Shown: positions 34,311 to 43,321 of the stretch, piece by piece
Position numbering within the stretch: position 1 is the first letter of the stretch
Layout: each line of letters starts with the position of its first letter
From: Clostridiales bacterium
Lineage (GTDB): Bacteria; Bacillota_A; Clostridia; Oscillospirales; Oscillospiraceae
DNA length: 49,679 bases
Assembly (NCBI GenBank): GCA_004553625.1
Contig: SFKX01000020.1
Coordinates: forward strand, 1-49,679
Reading direction: 5' to 3'
Position numbers and translations under genes: made by a program
Notes under the pieces: generated by a model
Seen by the model: only the letters and a program-made list of their open reading frames with translations
The model's database searches: none
What the model was told of the DNA's origin: nothing

Positions 34311-35018
34311 TTATATTCTGCCATGAGAGAAGGCGTCCCAGCTCCTGTGCATATAGGTCTCGAGGGCGATGGGCTCGCCTATGTACCTGGGGTCTCTTCC
34401 GTCGGCCAGGAATTCGTCCAGGAACTTCTTCCTCCCCGTCGTGTGGACTATGGGTATGCCGGTCAGGTCCGAGGTCTCGCGCAGGACCTCGTATCCGCGG
34501 CGCAGGTCCTCGGCGCTGGCGTAGTTCAAAAGGTTCGAGTTGTTTACAAAGCCCGTGACCTTCTGCCGCGCAAAGCCCTCCAGCTCGCCCTTGAGCTTTA
34601 TTATCTTCTCCGGGCTCTCGGACATTGGCCGGAACACGTTCACGATGTCGTAAACTTCAAGCTGGCCCGGCTCCAGGGCGGCGAAGTCCTGGTGGTACCT
34701 AGCCAGGGAGAGCGCCCCGGCCTGGTCCCCGCCCACATCGAAGATGACGAGGTCCCAGTCCCCATCGAAGGCGGAGGCCACCCGCGCCGGCATGACAGTC
34801 TGCGTCACGCCCTTGCCCGCAAAGGCCGGCGACACGACGTCGATCTTCCGGCTGAGCAGCATCTCGATGTGGTCCGACATGCGGAAGTAGTCGTTTATCC
34901 TGTCCAGGTCTATGACCTGCGTTTTCAGGCCCCGCCCCGACGCGAGCACCGCCATGTTCATTGCGAGCTCGGTCTTGCCGGAGCAATAGTTGCCGATGAG
35001 TATGACGACCTTTTTCAG
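34311..35018 (-). CDS. P-loop ATPase (ParA/CobQ-like) closing the NRPS cluster; probable CTG start
   Basis: A 235-residue P-loop protein of unrecognised subfamily. The first ATG (34961) would remove the Walker A motif. Reading the same frame upstream gives LKKVVILIGNYCSGKTELAMNMA, with a full G-x4-G-K-T loop, back to CTG 35018, which is preceded by GGGGGG at a suitable distance. No ATG, GTG or TTG lies between that point and the STAS stop. Walker B is probably DLVIFDVGGD. Later text (TGFVNNSNLLNYASAEDLRRGYEVL) resembles MinD/CobQ-type folds. No membrane segments. It is the last gene of the NRPS cluster, 18 bases after the STAS gene. Role in biosynthesis or regulation unknown. Confidence 0.72.
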   Translation of the reverse strand: MKKVVILIGNYCSGKTELAMNMAVLASGRGLKTQVIDLDRINDYFRMSDHIEMLLSRKIDVVSPAFAGKGVTQTVMPARVASAFDGDWDLVIFDVGGDQAGALSLARYHQDFAALEPGQLEVYDIVNVFRPMSESPEKIIKLKGELEGFARQKVTGFVNNSNLLNYASAEDLRRGYEVLRETSDLTGIPIVHTTGRKKFLDEFLADGRDPRYIGEPIALETYMHRSWDAFSHGRI

Positions 35019-35036
35019 CTCAAACGCCCCCCGGAG

Positions 35037-35333
35037 TTATTCTATCACGAGTATGTCCGCGAAGCCCGTGATGTGAAAGACCTCCATCACGCCATCGTTT
35101 ACATGCCTGATGAGCATGGCGCCCTGGCGATTCATCTTCTTCTGCGCCGCCAGGATGACCCGCAGTCCCGCGGAGGAGATGTACTCCAGCCGCTCCATAT
35201 CCAGCACCAGCTTCCTGACCTCGGGGCCGACGGCCTTTATCTTCTCCGCCAGAGCCTCGGCCGAGTGCGCGTCCAGCTTCCCCTCCAGGTTTATCGTCAG
35301 GCTGACGCCTTCGAGTTTTTTCTCGTTTGACAT
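35037..35333 (-). CDS. STAS-domain protein (SpoIIAA/RsbV-like anti-sigma antagonist type)
   Basis: A 98-residue stand-alone STAS domain. Residues 8-20 read LEGVSLTINLEGKLDAHSA; the core LVLDMERLEYISSAGLRVILAAQKKM contains the Ser-Ser-Ala-Gly loop where SpoIIAA-type proteins are phosphorylated. Such proteins switch anti-sigma kinases of the RsbW type by binding when unphosphorylated. ATG 35333 lies one base after the PPTase stop and its GAGGAGG site is inside that gene's end. A longer in-frame reading upstream is a shadow of the PPTase gene. Within the cluster, the C-terminal domain of the MATE protein is a candidate partner (inference). Confidence 0.85.
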   Translation of the reverse strand: MSNEKKLEGVSLTINLEGKLDAHSAEALAEKIKAVGPEVRKLVLDMERLEYISSAGLRVILAAQKKMNRQGAMLIRHVNDGVMEVFHITGFADILVIE

Positions 35334-35334
35334 T

Positions 35335-36009
35335 TCACGCCTCCTCGTCAGTGATGTCCACAAAAACCGCATTCTCCGCCGCGGGCTCCAGACTGCAAAC
35401 CGCGCCCAGGTAGCCGCCGCCGAAGTCGAACTCGCGGAAGCGCCAGGCCTCCGCGCTCGGGCTGCGGCGGAGCGCCGGCGCCGCAGCCCCCAGGTCCAGC
35501 TCAAAGGAGTCCAGGGCCAGACGCATACCCAGGCCCGTGGCTTTCATGAAGCTCTCCTTCAGGGTCCAGAGCCGGTAAAAGGCCCTGGACCGCTCGGCCT
35601 CCGTCTGCCGTGCGGCGATGTACGCATACTCCCCGGCGGTAAAGAAGCGCCGGGCGAGCTCCTGCTCGAAGTCCGCGAGCTGCTCAATGTCGCAGCCAAC
35701 CTCGCTTCCGGACAGTGCGCAGAGCACCCGCTCCCCAGAATGCGAGAGATTGAAGCAGGGACCCTCCCCGCCCCGGACGCGCGGCTTGCCCCAGCGCCCG
35801 TATTCCAGCTCCCAGCGCTCCAGGCCGGCCTCGCGCAGGCAGCGCTCCAGCAGCAGCCCCGCAGCCAGGCAGAGCCGCCTGTCCTTTGGGAACACATAGC
35901 CGTCTATCTTGGCCCGCCTTTCAGCGGGCATCTTCGCATACAGCACGGCAAACAGAGCCTCATCGCTCAGAGCCGAGGCGTCCGCCAGGTAGAGCCGAGC
36001 CTCACTCAT
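35335..36009 (-). CDS. 4'-phosphopantetheinyl transferase (Sfp type)
   Basis: Transfers phosphopantetheine from CoA to the conserved Ser of carrier domains, here presumably T1 and T2 of the adjacent NRPS. The 224-residue length is typical of Sfp-type enzymes. It shows FNLSHSGERVLCALS, VGCDIEQL (Mg-binding Asp and Glu) and LWTLKESFMKATGLG (W-x2-K-E-x3-K). ATG 36009 overlaps the NRPS stop by eight bases, so translation is coupled. An upstream in-frame ATG lies inside the NRPS coding end and was not chosen. Confidence 0.92.
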   Translation of the reverse strand: MSEARLYLADASALSDEALFAVLYAKMPAERRAKIDGYVFPKDRRLCLAAGLLLERCLREAGLERWELEYGRWGKPRVRGGEGPCFNLSHSGERVLCALSGSEVGCDIEQLADFEQELARRFFTAGEYAYIAARQTEAERSRAFYRLWTLKESFMKATGLGMRLALDSFELDLGAAAPALRRSPSAEAWRFREFDFGGGYLGAVCSLEPAAENAVFVDITDEEA

Positions 36010-39000
36010 CCGCCCTCGCCCCGAAGAAGCCCAGCGTATACAGGGCATTCACTGCCTTACGGATATACTTCTCCCCCGTAAGCGGCCAGGAGAAGCCCAG
36101 GCGGTAGAGCGCCTTTACCGTGAAGGCGTTGTCCCAGCCCACGAACTGGCGGTTGGCCTTACCGCTGTTCATATAGGCGATGAGCGGCGATATCTCCAGG
36201 TTCAGCGCCTCGTCCGCCAGGACCCTGTCGAATTCGCGCTGGAACTCGGCGTCCTTCACCACGCGGATGCCGATGCCGTAGTCCTCCATGACGGCGAGCA
36301 CGTTCGCCATGTGGACGTGGTGGCAGTTGTAGGCGTGGAACACCGTGAACTTATCCGGCGTCCCCGCCAGCGTGACCACCGCCCGGGCCGTGCAGTCTAT
36401 GGGCGAAAACTCCGCCACGGAGTCCATCCCGCTGACCGGGAAGCAGCCGATGATGCCGTAGGCGCGCAGGCGCTTCATGAAGCCGTTTGTCGAGTAGTTC
36501 ATCTGGAACTCGCCGTCGCTGTCCCGGCTCATCAGGTTGCCCACGCGGATGACCTTGCCCCGCAGGCCGCGGGACACTGCCTCCAGCACGGCCTTTTCCG
36601 CGCGGAACTTGGTGTCGGCATATTTGTTGTCCAGCGCCTGGCCGAAGTAGAGCCGGTTTTCCGTCAGCTTCAGCTCGGGCGGGATGTGGCCGTCCACGGA
36701 TTCGCCGGCGATGCTGACCGTGGATATCTGTATGAGCTTCTTTTTCTGCTCCAGGCAGATGTCGATGAGGTTTTCCACCCCGTGTACGTTTATCCGGTCC
36801 AGCAGGTCGTCCTTCACGAAGTGTTTGACGCAGGCCGCGCAGTTTATAACTGTGTCGAAGTCCAGGCCGCGGAGCGTCTCACCCAGGCCGCGGTCGGTGA
36901 TATCGCCGTCCACGGGTATGATGCGGCTGCCGAATTCGGCGTCAAAGGTGTCGTCAAAGTAGTACATGAACATCATCTTGAGCCTGGACTCTATGGGCTG
37001 GCTCTTCCCTGGGCGCACGAGGCAGTATATCCGCTTGCAGCCCTTTTTGAGCAGCTCCATGACCACGTGCACGCCCAGGTAGCCCGTCGAGCCGGAGACC
37101 AGCACGTTCCCGATGTCCTCGTAGTCTATCTCGTCCACATACTTGGCGCAGTTGTATTTGAGCACCTCGCAGAGCGGGTCCTCCCGCTCCCGGACACAGG
37201 GCGCGGCGGCGTTTGCGGTGGTGGCTGCCGGCTCCTCCTTCGCCTGCCTGCCGGCCACGAAGGCCGCCAGCTTTTCCGGCGTGGCATAGTCGAACACGTC
37301 CGAATACACGGCGTTTATGTGCTCCGTCATGCAGCGCATGGCCACCTTGGAGGCGGAGAGCGAGGTTCCGCCCAGGGCGAAGAAGTCATCGTCCGCGCAG
37401 ACCTTCTCCAGGCCCAGGGCCGCGGCGAAGATGCCGCAGAGCCTGCGCTCCAGCTCGTTCGCGGGCTCCCTGCCGCTTCTCTGTCTGCGCTCTGCCTTGG
37501 GCTCCGGCAGGGCGCGCTTGTCCACCTTGCCGTTGCCGGTCATGGGCAGGCTCGTCAGATGTACGAACACGCTCGGCACCATGTACGGCGCCAGCGACTT
37601 GCCCAGGAACTCCGTCAGCGCCTGCGTATCCACGGGCTGCTCCGCCGCGTAGTAGCCGCAGAGATACTGCTCGTTCCCCTCGCCCTTCACGAGGACCACG
37701 CTGCGCTTTATGCCCTCGAAGCGGTTCATGACCGTCTCGATCTCGTCCAGCTCTATGCGCAGGCCGCGGAGCTTTATCTGGTTGTCGCTCCTGCCGCAGT
37801 GGACTATCTTGCCCGCGGAATTCCAGTAGGCGATATCCCCGCTCCGGTAGGCCCTCATACCGCCGTAGCTGATGAACTTCTCCCTCGTCTGCTCCTCCAG
37901 GCCCACATAGCCACGGCCCACACTGCCGCCGAGGATGGTCAGTTCACCCCGGGCGTACTCGGGCAGGATATTGTCAAAGCAGTCGAGCATATAGACCTTG
38001 GTGTTGCCCGCCGGGCGGCCTATCGTGACGTGCTCGCCGTCCAGCTCGTCTATCGTCACCGTGACGGTCGTCTCCGTCGGGCCGTAGCTATTGAAGATGA
38101 TGCCCTCGAAACCCGCAGCGCGCAGCTTGCCGTAGAGGCTCTCCGGGAAAGGCTCCGCGCCGATGATGACGGCCCGCAGGCCCCGCAGCGCCTCGCAGCA
38201 CTCCGGGAAGTCCAGCATCGTCTGCATATAGCTCGGCGTACACTTCATCATGTCCACGCCGGTCCTGCGCATCATCTGCGCGAGGAGCATCGGGTTGTGT
38301 ATCTCCTCCTCTGTCGCCAGGGCCACGGACTGGCCGTGGCAGAGCGGCATCAGCTCCTCGATGACGGAAACGTCAAAGGTTATCGCCGCGAGGCCCAGGA
38401 ACACGCTCGTGTTGTCCACATAGTCGCGGGCGAGGACGTTCTTCTCGCCGTACTGCAGCATGTTCATGAGGTTGCGGTGCTCTATCATGACGCCCTTGGG
38501 CGTACCGGTGGAGCCGGAGGTGTAGATGCAATAGGCCAGAGAGGCAGGGTCTATCTCCACGCCGGGGTATTCGGGGCTGCCGCACTCATACAGCTCCTCG
38601 AGTATAAGCACCCGGCATCCCAGCCCGTCGAGCAGGGCTTGGCGCTTTTCGTAGAGCCCTCGGCGGGTGACGACGCAGCCGGCCCCGGAGTTTTCAAAGA
38701 TGAAGGCGATGCGCTCGTCCGGGTAGGCGGGCTCAGTGGAGAGGAAGGCTCCGCCGGACTTGAGTATGCCCTCGCGCAGGGCGTAGACGTCCACGCATCT
38801 GTCCATGTAGAGACCGACGATGTCGTCCCGGCCCACGCCGAGGTCTATGAGCGCGTTGGCGATGCGGTTGGAGCGCTCCGCCAGCTCGCGGAAGCTGAGG
38901 CTGACGCCGCCCGCCGTGACGGCGGTCTTGTCGGGATGCAGGCGGGCCTGGAGCTCCAGCTGCTCCGGCACGGTCGCGGTCTCGAGGGGGCAGGCCGTGT

Positions 39001-42000
39001 CGTTATAGCGCTCCAACCTTGCAGCTGCCCGCTCCGAGAGGACGGAGACCTCGCCCACGCTCCGCTTTGTCAGGAACTCGGACACTGCCGTGTCCATGGC
39101 GTCCAGGAAGCTCTCTATATAGGCGCGGCTGAACCTGTCCGCCCGGTATTCGCAGAAGTAGCGGACCCTGCCGCCGCTGAGGAACACGTTGAGGTTCAGC
39201 GGGGCCTTCACCTGGTCGAGGCCGAGCGGTATCTGCCGCACGCGCTCGCCGCAGAGCTCGTCGAACTCAAAGTCCCCGCCCTGGTAAGCAAACATGACCT
39301 CCGGCTTTAGATTGAAGCTCCGGCTTATCTCACCGAAGGAGTAGATGTCGTTTTCCATGCTCTCGAGCAGCTGCGCGCCCGTGGCGGAGACGAAGTCGGC
39401 GACGGGCCTGCCCCCGCTCCCGCGGGAGAGGTCGCAGACCACGGGGTAGGTCTTGACGAGCATGGCCATGGAACGGCTCAGGCGCGAGTCGCTTCTGCCG
39501 TTGTAGATGGTCGAGAATACAGCCTTGTCCTTCCGGCAGAACTTCGTGAGCGTCAGACCGAAGGCAGCGGTGAAAAAGCCGTTCAGGCTCAGCTTTTTGG
39601 CCTCGCAGAAGTGGCGGACGTCCTCGGCCGTGGCGTACTCGCCCCAGCGCTCCATGTCCGCGGGCAGGGCCTTCGGCCCCTCCTTGAAGTCGCCCGGGGG
39701 CAGGCAGTCCGGGTCCGCGCCCTCCAGCAGGCCGGCGTAGTGGGCGCGTGCGCGCTCAAAACGCTCCCCGGCACGCTCCCGCTCCTCCGTCAGCACGGCC
39801 TCGTAGGCGCTGTAGCTCTCCGGCTCGAGCGTCTCCCCGGCGTAGGCGCGGGAAATGTCCTCGAAGAAGATGAGCAGCGAGCTGCCGTCGCAGACGATGT
39901 GGTGTATGTCCAGGAAGAGATAGTTCTTCTCCGCCCGTATCAGCTTCATGCGGAAGAGCCTGCCGCCCAGCAGGTCGAACGGCTCCACCAGGCCCGCCTT
40001 CACGGAGTCTATGCGCTCCGCCTCCAGGAGCTCTATGTCCCCGGGTACGAAGGGCTCCGCGTCCATGCGGCGCTGCCTTATGCTCCCGTCCTCCGCGGCG
40101 AAAAGGCGGGTCTTTATGTACGGATGGGCGTTCACCGCGGCGGCCGCAGCCCGGGCCAGTCTGTCCATGTCAACACCCGGACCAAGCTCCAGCAGGATGG
40201 GGATATTGTAGACCGTGCTTCCCGCGTTGGCCACGCAGTCTATGAAGATGCCCTCCTGGTTCTTGGAGAGTCCGTAGTCCTCCCGGAGCTCGAAGCTCTC
40301 CTCCACGGCGCCGCCCGTGAGGAAGGTCTCGAGCTTTTCCACCGTGTCGTTTTCCTTCAGGTCTTTCGTCTGCACCGCCCGGTCAAAGGCGCGGGAAAGC
40401 AGCACGTTCAGGCGCACCGCGCCCACGGAGGTCAGCCCGGCGAGATATATATCCGTGTTGACGCCGAAACCGTCGGAACCTATGACCTCCGCCACGATGT
40501 CAAATATCCTCCGCTGTGTCTCGTTCTGCGGGGGCTTACAGTCCTCAAATTTGCGCTGCGGCACGGGCAGCGCGCGCTTGTTGACCTTGTGGTTCTGGTT
40601 GAGCGGGATCTTGTCTATCTGCATCGTCACCGCCGGGACCATGTAGGGCGGCTTTTCGGCCAGGATGAAGGAGTTGAGCTCCGGAACGCTGACCGGCGCC
40701 TTCGACACGACGTAGGCGGCCAGGAACTTGCCTCCCGCCGGGTCGTCGAAGGCGGCGACGGTGGCGTCGTCAATACCGGGGAACTTGCGTATGATCTCCT
40801 CGACCTCGGTGAGCTCTATGCGGAAGCCGCGGACCTTGACCTGTGCGTCCCTCCGGCCCACGAACTGCACGGAACCGTCCTGCATGAAGCGGACAACGTC
40901 TCCGGTGTGGTAGACCCTGCCGAAGCCGGGCGCGGAGCAAAATGGGTTTGCCGTGAAGGCCTTTGCCGTCTGCTCCGGCCTGTTCAGGTAGCTGCGGCCC
41001 ACCTGGGGACCCGCCGCCCAGAGCTCGCCCACCGCGCCCGGCGGAAGGAGCCTGCCGTTCTTGTCCACGACGTAGAGCTTCACGTTGTCTATGGCCGGGC
41101 CTATCGGCACGTCCTTGTATCTCTTATCCACTCTCGCTATCGTGATGAGCACCGTTGTCTCCGTCGGGCCGTAGGCGTTGTGCAGCGCGTAGGCCGGCGG
41201 GTCGAGCGGCACCAGCTTCTCGCCGCCGACCGTGAGGTGTTTGAGCGTCGTCGTGCCGTCCATTAGCGCGAACTGGCGGCCCACCTGTGTCGTTATGAGG
41301 CTGTGGGTGATGCCGTTAGCGTTATAGTATTCCTGCAGCCCGAGCAGGTCCAGGCGCAGCTGCTCGGCGATGATGTGCAGCGCCGCGCCGCCCGTCAGTG
41401 CGGGGTAGGTATCAAACATGTTCGCGTCGAAGCCGTAGCTGGCGTAGGCTGCGGCGCGGGAGTCCGGGCCTATGCCGTAGTAGTTCCGCGCCCAGGCGCA
41501 GAAGGCCATGAGATTGCTGTGCTCGAGCATGACGCCCTTGGGCAGGCCCGTCGAGCCCGAGGTATAGAGCATGATGAAGAGGTCGCCCGGCTCCGGCGGG
41601 GGCAGGGGCTCCTCGCAGTCGGGCAGCCGCGGTATCTCGTCGAGCATAAGGACCCGGCCCGCAAAGTCCTCCGAGATCAGCGGGGCCAGCTCCGGTGTGG
41701 TAATGAGCAGCTTCGCCCCGGAGTCCGAGAGCATCAGGTTCAGGCGCTCCGGCGGATAGCTGGGGTCCATGGGCAGATAGGCGCCGCCGGCCTTGAGCAC
41801 GCCCAGAGCGCAGATCACCATGTACTCGCAGCGCGGGATGAGCACGCCCGTCACCGTCTCCCGGCCTATGCCCAGGCGGCGCAGGTTCTTCGCCAGTATG
41901 TCCGTCTGTCTGTCGAGCTGCGCATATGTGAGGCTCGTGTCTAGGTACACCAGCGCCGTGTTCTCCGGGTGCAGCCTCGCCTGCTCACGGAAGAGCTCCA

Positions 42001-43321
42001 CCACCGTCCGCTCTCTGTCGTACTCCCGCTCCGTAGCGTTGAAGCACTCTATTTGCGCCCAGGCCCCGGCGTCCGCGAGCTCCACCTCGTCCACATATTC
42101 CCTCACGAGGAATTCCTGAGCCGCCTTGGCATATGCCCGGGCCATGTTCTCCGCAAAGCCGCGGCTGAACATGTCCGCCCTGTAGCCTATGTGCAGCCTG
42201 TAGCCCCCGCCGCCCAGGTCGGAGAGCTCGAAGATGAGCGGCGTGTTTTCGATGTGCATGTCGTCGTATATGCGCTCGACCTGTATGTCCGCGCCGCGCA
42301 TGAGCTGGTAGTCCAGCAGCCTGCCCTGGAAGGCGAAGTTCACGTCCGCCTTGACGCCGTGCTCCGCCGCCAGCTCCTCAAAGGAGTAGAGGTCGTGCTC
42401 CCGGCTCTGCATGAGCGCGCCGCAGCTCCGGCTGAGGTAGTCCCCGATGGAGACGCCGCCGCTCAGGTCCGCCACGAAGGGCAGGGTCTTGACCAGCATC
42501 GAGAATACGCCCCGGCTCTCGGGCAGGCGCCTGCCGTCGTATACCGTTGCGATGACGCTGTCGTCCCTGTAGTTGTATTTTGCAACGAGGAAGCCCATGA
42601 CCGCCGTGAAAAAGCCCGTTGTGGAGACGTGCAGCCGCTCCCTCAGAGTCCTGAACTCCAACTCGTCCAGCCTGAACTCGTGCTCGAGCCAGCCCTGCTC
42701 CGGCTTCTCCCCGAACTCGTCCCGGACGGGCAGGCAGTCCCCGTCCCGTCCGTCCAGGAGCTTGGCGAAGAACTCCTTCGCCTGCAAATACTCCGGGCCG
42801 CCCTCCAGCTCCGCCTCGCGCGCTGCAAGGTCGAAGCCCGTGCAGCTCTCCGGCTCCAGCTCCTGCCCGGCGTAGGCCCGGGCTATGTCCTCGGCCAGGA
42901 TGCCGTGCGAGGTCCCGTCCATGATGATGTGGTGTATGTCCTCGAACAGATAGCGCGCCGTTGGAGTGATGTATATTTCAAACCGGCTCAGGCTGCCGCC
43001 CAGCAGCTCGAAGGGCCGGACCAGCCGCGGCCGCAGGCGCTCGAACTCCTCGTCCGTCAGGCGGATCTCCTCCACCCTGCACTGGCCCTCGCGGCGGCGC
43101 TGCATCACACGCCCGTCCTCGCCCAGGTACAGCTGCGTCTCCAGTCCCGGGTGGGCCTTGGCCGCCTTTTCTATCGCGGCTTTGAGCCGCTGCGTGTCCA
43201 CGCTCTCTCCCAGCCTGCCCAGGAAGGGCAGGTTGTAGAGCGTCCTGGACGGGTCCTCCATGCACTCCACATATATGCCGTGCTGGCTCCTGCTGAGCGC
43301 CGTGTCAAACGTCTTGCCCAT
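36002..43321 (-). CDS. Two-module nonribosomal peptide synthetase, C-A-T-C-A-T-R
   Basis: A 2439-residue NRPS. Module 1: C domain with HHIIMDG (residues 130-136), A domain with YTSGSTGLPKG near 585, NAYGPTE and KVRGFRIEL, T domain with GLTSVG near 964. Module 2: C domain HHIVCDG near 1140, A domain YTSGSTGTPKG near 1605, NSYGPTE and KLRGLRIEL, T domain FFALGGTSLSA near 1983. Terminal thioester reductase (NAD(P)-binding): SGSTGYLGVHV near 2078 and Tyr-x3-Lys (YADTK) near 2234. A leading C domain suggests an N-acyl cap; R-domain release gives a dipeptide aldehyde or alcohol, which may cyclise to an imine or pyrazinone, as known for gut clostridial NRPSs of this layout. A1 core reads FDANMF and A2 FDVSVI; substrates are not assigned. 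RBS AAGGAGG; the start overlaps the MATE gene by 17 bases. Confidence 0.95.
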   Translation of the reverse strand: MGKTFDTALSRSQHGIYVECMEDPSRTLYNLPFLGRLGESVDTQRLKAAIEKAAKAHPGLETQLYLGEDGRVMQRRREGQCRVEEIRLTDEEFERLRPRLVRPFELLGGSLSRFEIYITPTARYLFEDIHHIIMDGTSHGILAEDIARAYAGQELEPESCTGFDLAAREAELEGGPEYLQAKEFFAKLLDGRDGDCLPVRDEFGEKPEQGWLEHEFRLDELEFRTLRERLHVSTTGFFTAVMGFLVAKYNYRDDSVIATVYDGRRLPESRGVFSMLVKTLPFVADLSGGVSIGDYLSRSCGALMQSREHDLYSFEELAAEHGVKADVNFAFQGRLLDYQLMRGADIQVERIYDDMHIENTPLIFELSDLGGGGYRLHIGYRADMFSRGFAENMARAYAKAAQEFLVREYVDEVELADAGAWAQIECFNATEREYDRERTVVELFREQARLHPENTALVYLDTSLTYAQLDRQTDILAKNLRRLGIGRETVTGVLIPRCEYMVICALGVLKAGGAYLPMDPSYPPERLNLMLSDSGAKLLITTPELAPLISEDFAGRVLMLDEIPRLPDCEEPLPPPEPGDLFIMLYTSGSTGLPKGVMLEHSNLMAFCAWARNYYGIGPDSRAAAYASYGFDANMFDTYPALTGGAALHIIAEQLRLDLLGLQEYYNANGITHSLITTQVGRQFALMDGTTTLKHLTVGGEKLVPLDPPAYALHNAYGPTETTVLITIARVDKRYKDVPIGPAIDNVKLYVVDKNGRLLPPGAVGELWAAGPQVGRSYLNRPEQTAKAFTANPFCSAPGFGRVYHTGDVVRFMQDGSVQFVGRRDAQVKVRGFRIELTEVEEIIRKFPGIDDATVAAFDDPAGGKFLAAYVVSKAPVSVPELNSFILAEKPPYMVPAVTMQIDKIPLNQNHKVNKRALPVPQRKFEDCKPPQNETQRRIFDIVAEVIGSDGFGVNTDIYLAGLTSVGAVRLNVLLSRAFDRAVQTKDLKENDTVEKLETFLTGGAVEESFELREDYGLSKNQEGIFIDCVANAGSTVYNIPILLELGPGVDMDRLARAAAAAVNAHPYIKTRLFAAEDGSIRQRRMDAEPFVPGDIELLEAERIDSVKAGLVEPFDLLGGRLFRMKLIRAEKNYLFLDIHHIVCDGSSLLIFFEDISRAYAGETLEPESYSAYEAVLTEERERAGERFERARAHYAGLLEGADPDCLPPGDFKEGPKALPADMERWGEYATAEDVRHFCEAKKLSLNGFFTAAFGLTLTKFCRKDKAVFSTIYNGRSDSRLSRSMAMLVKTYPVVCDLSRGSGGRPVADFVSATGAQLLESMENDIYSFGEISRSFNLKPEVMFAYQGGDFEFDELCGERVRQIPLGLDQVKAPLNLNVFLSGGRVRYFCEYRADRFSRAYIESFLDAMDTAVSEFLTKRSVGEVSVLSERAAARLERYNDTACPLETATVPEQLELQARLHPDKTAVTAGGVSLSFRELAERSNRIANALIDLGVGRDDIVGLYMDRCVDVYALREGILKSGGAFLSTEPAYPDERIAFIFENSGAGCVVTRRGLYEKRQALLDGLGCRVLILEELYECGSPEYPGVEIDPASLAYCIYTSGSTGTPKGVMIEHRNLMNMLQYGEKNVLARDYVDNTSVFLGLAAITFDVSVIEELMPLCHGQSVALATEEEIHNPMLLAQMMRRTGVDMMKCTPSYMQTMLDFPECCEALRGLRAVIIGAEPFPESLYGKLRAAGFEGIIFNSYGPTETTVTVTIDELDGEHVTIGRPAGNTKVYMLDCFDNILPEYARGELTILGGSVGRGYVGLEEQTREKFISYGGMRAYRSGDIAYWNSAGKIVHCGRSDNQIKLRGLRIELDEIETVMNRFEGIKRSVVLVKGEGNEQYLCGYYAAEQPVDTQALTEFLGKSLAPYMVPSVFVHLTSLPMTGNGKVDKRALPEPKAERRQRSGREPANELERRLCGIFAAALGLEKVCADDDFFALGGTSLSASKVAMRCMTEHINAVYSDVFDYATPEKLAAFVAGRQAKEEPAATTANAAAPCVREREDPLCEVLKYNCAKYVDEIDYEDIGNVLVSGSTGYLGVHVVMELLKKGCKRIYCLVRPGKSQPIESRLKMMFMYYFDDTFDAEFGSRIIPVDGDITDRGLGETLRGLDFDTVINCAACVKHFVKDDLLDRINVHGVENLIDICLEQKKKLIQISTVSIAGESVDGHIPPELKLTENRLYFGQALDNKYADTKFRAEKAVLEAVSRGLRGKVIRVGNLMSRDSDGEFQMNYSTNGFMKRLRAYGIIGCFPVSGMDSVAEFSPIDCTARAVVTLAGTPDKFTVFHAYNCHHVHMANVLAVMEDYGIGIRVVKDAEFQREFDRVLADEALNLEISPLIAYMNSGKANRQFVGWDNAFTVKALYRLGFSWPLTGEKYIRKAVNALYTLGFFGARADE

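Noticed and set aside
35334..35504. N-terminal extension of the STAS gene
   Set aside because: The Arg/Ala/Ser-rich extension is an out-of-frame reading of the PPTase gene; GAGGAGG and ATG 35333 give a normal STAS length.
36311..39310. 999-codon plus-strand open frame, with others such as 39611-41266 and 41969-43372
   Set aside because: They lie opposite the NRPS, whose domains and motifs are continuous on the minus strand. Their composition (His/Val/Arg/Leu-rich, no motif) is that of GC-rich antisense shadows.
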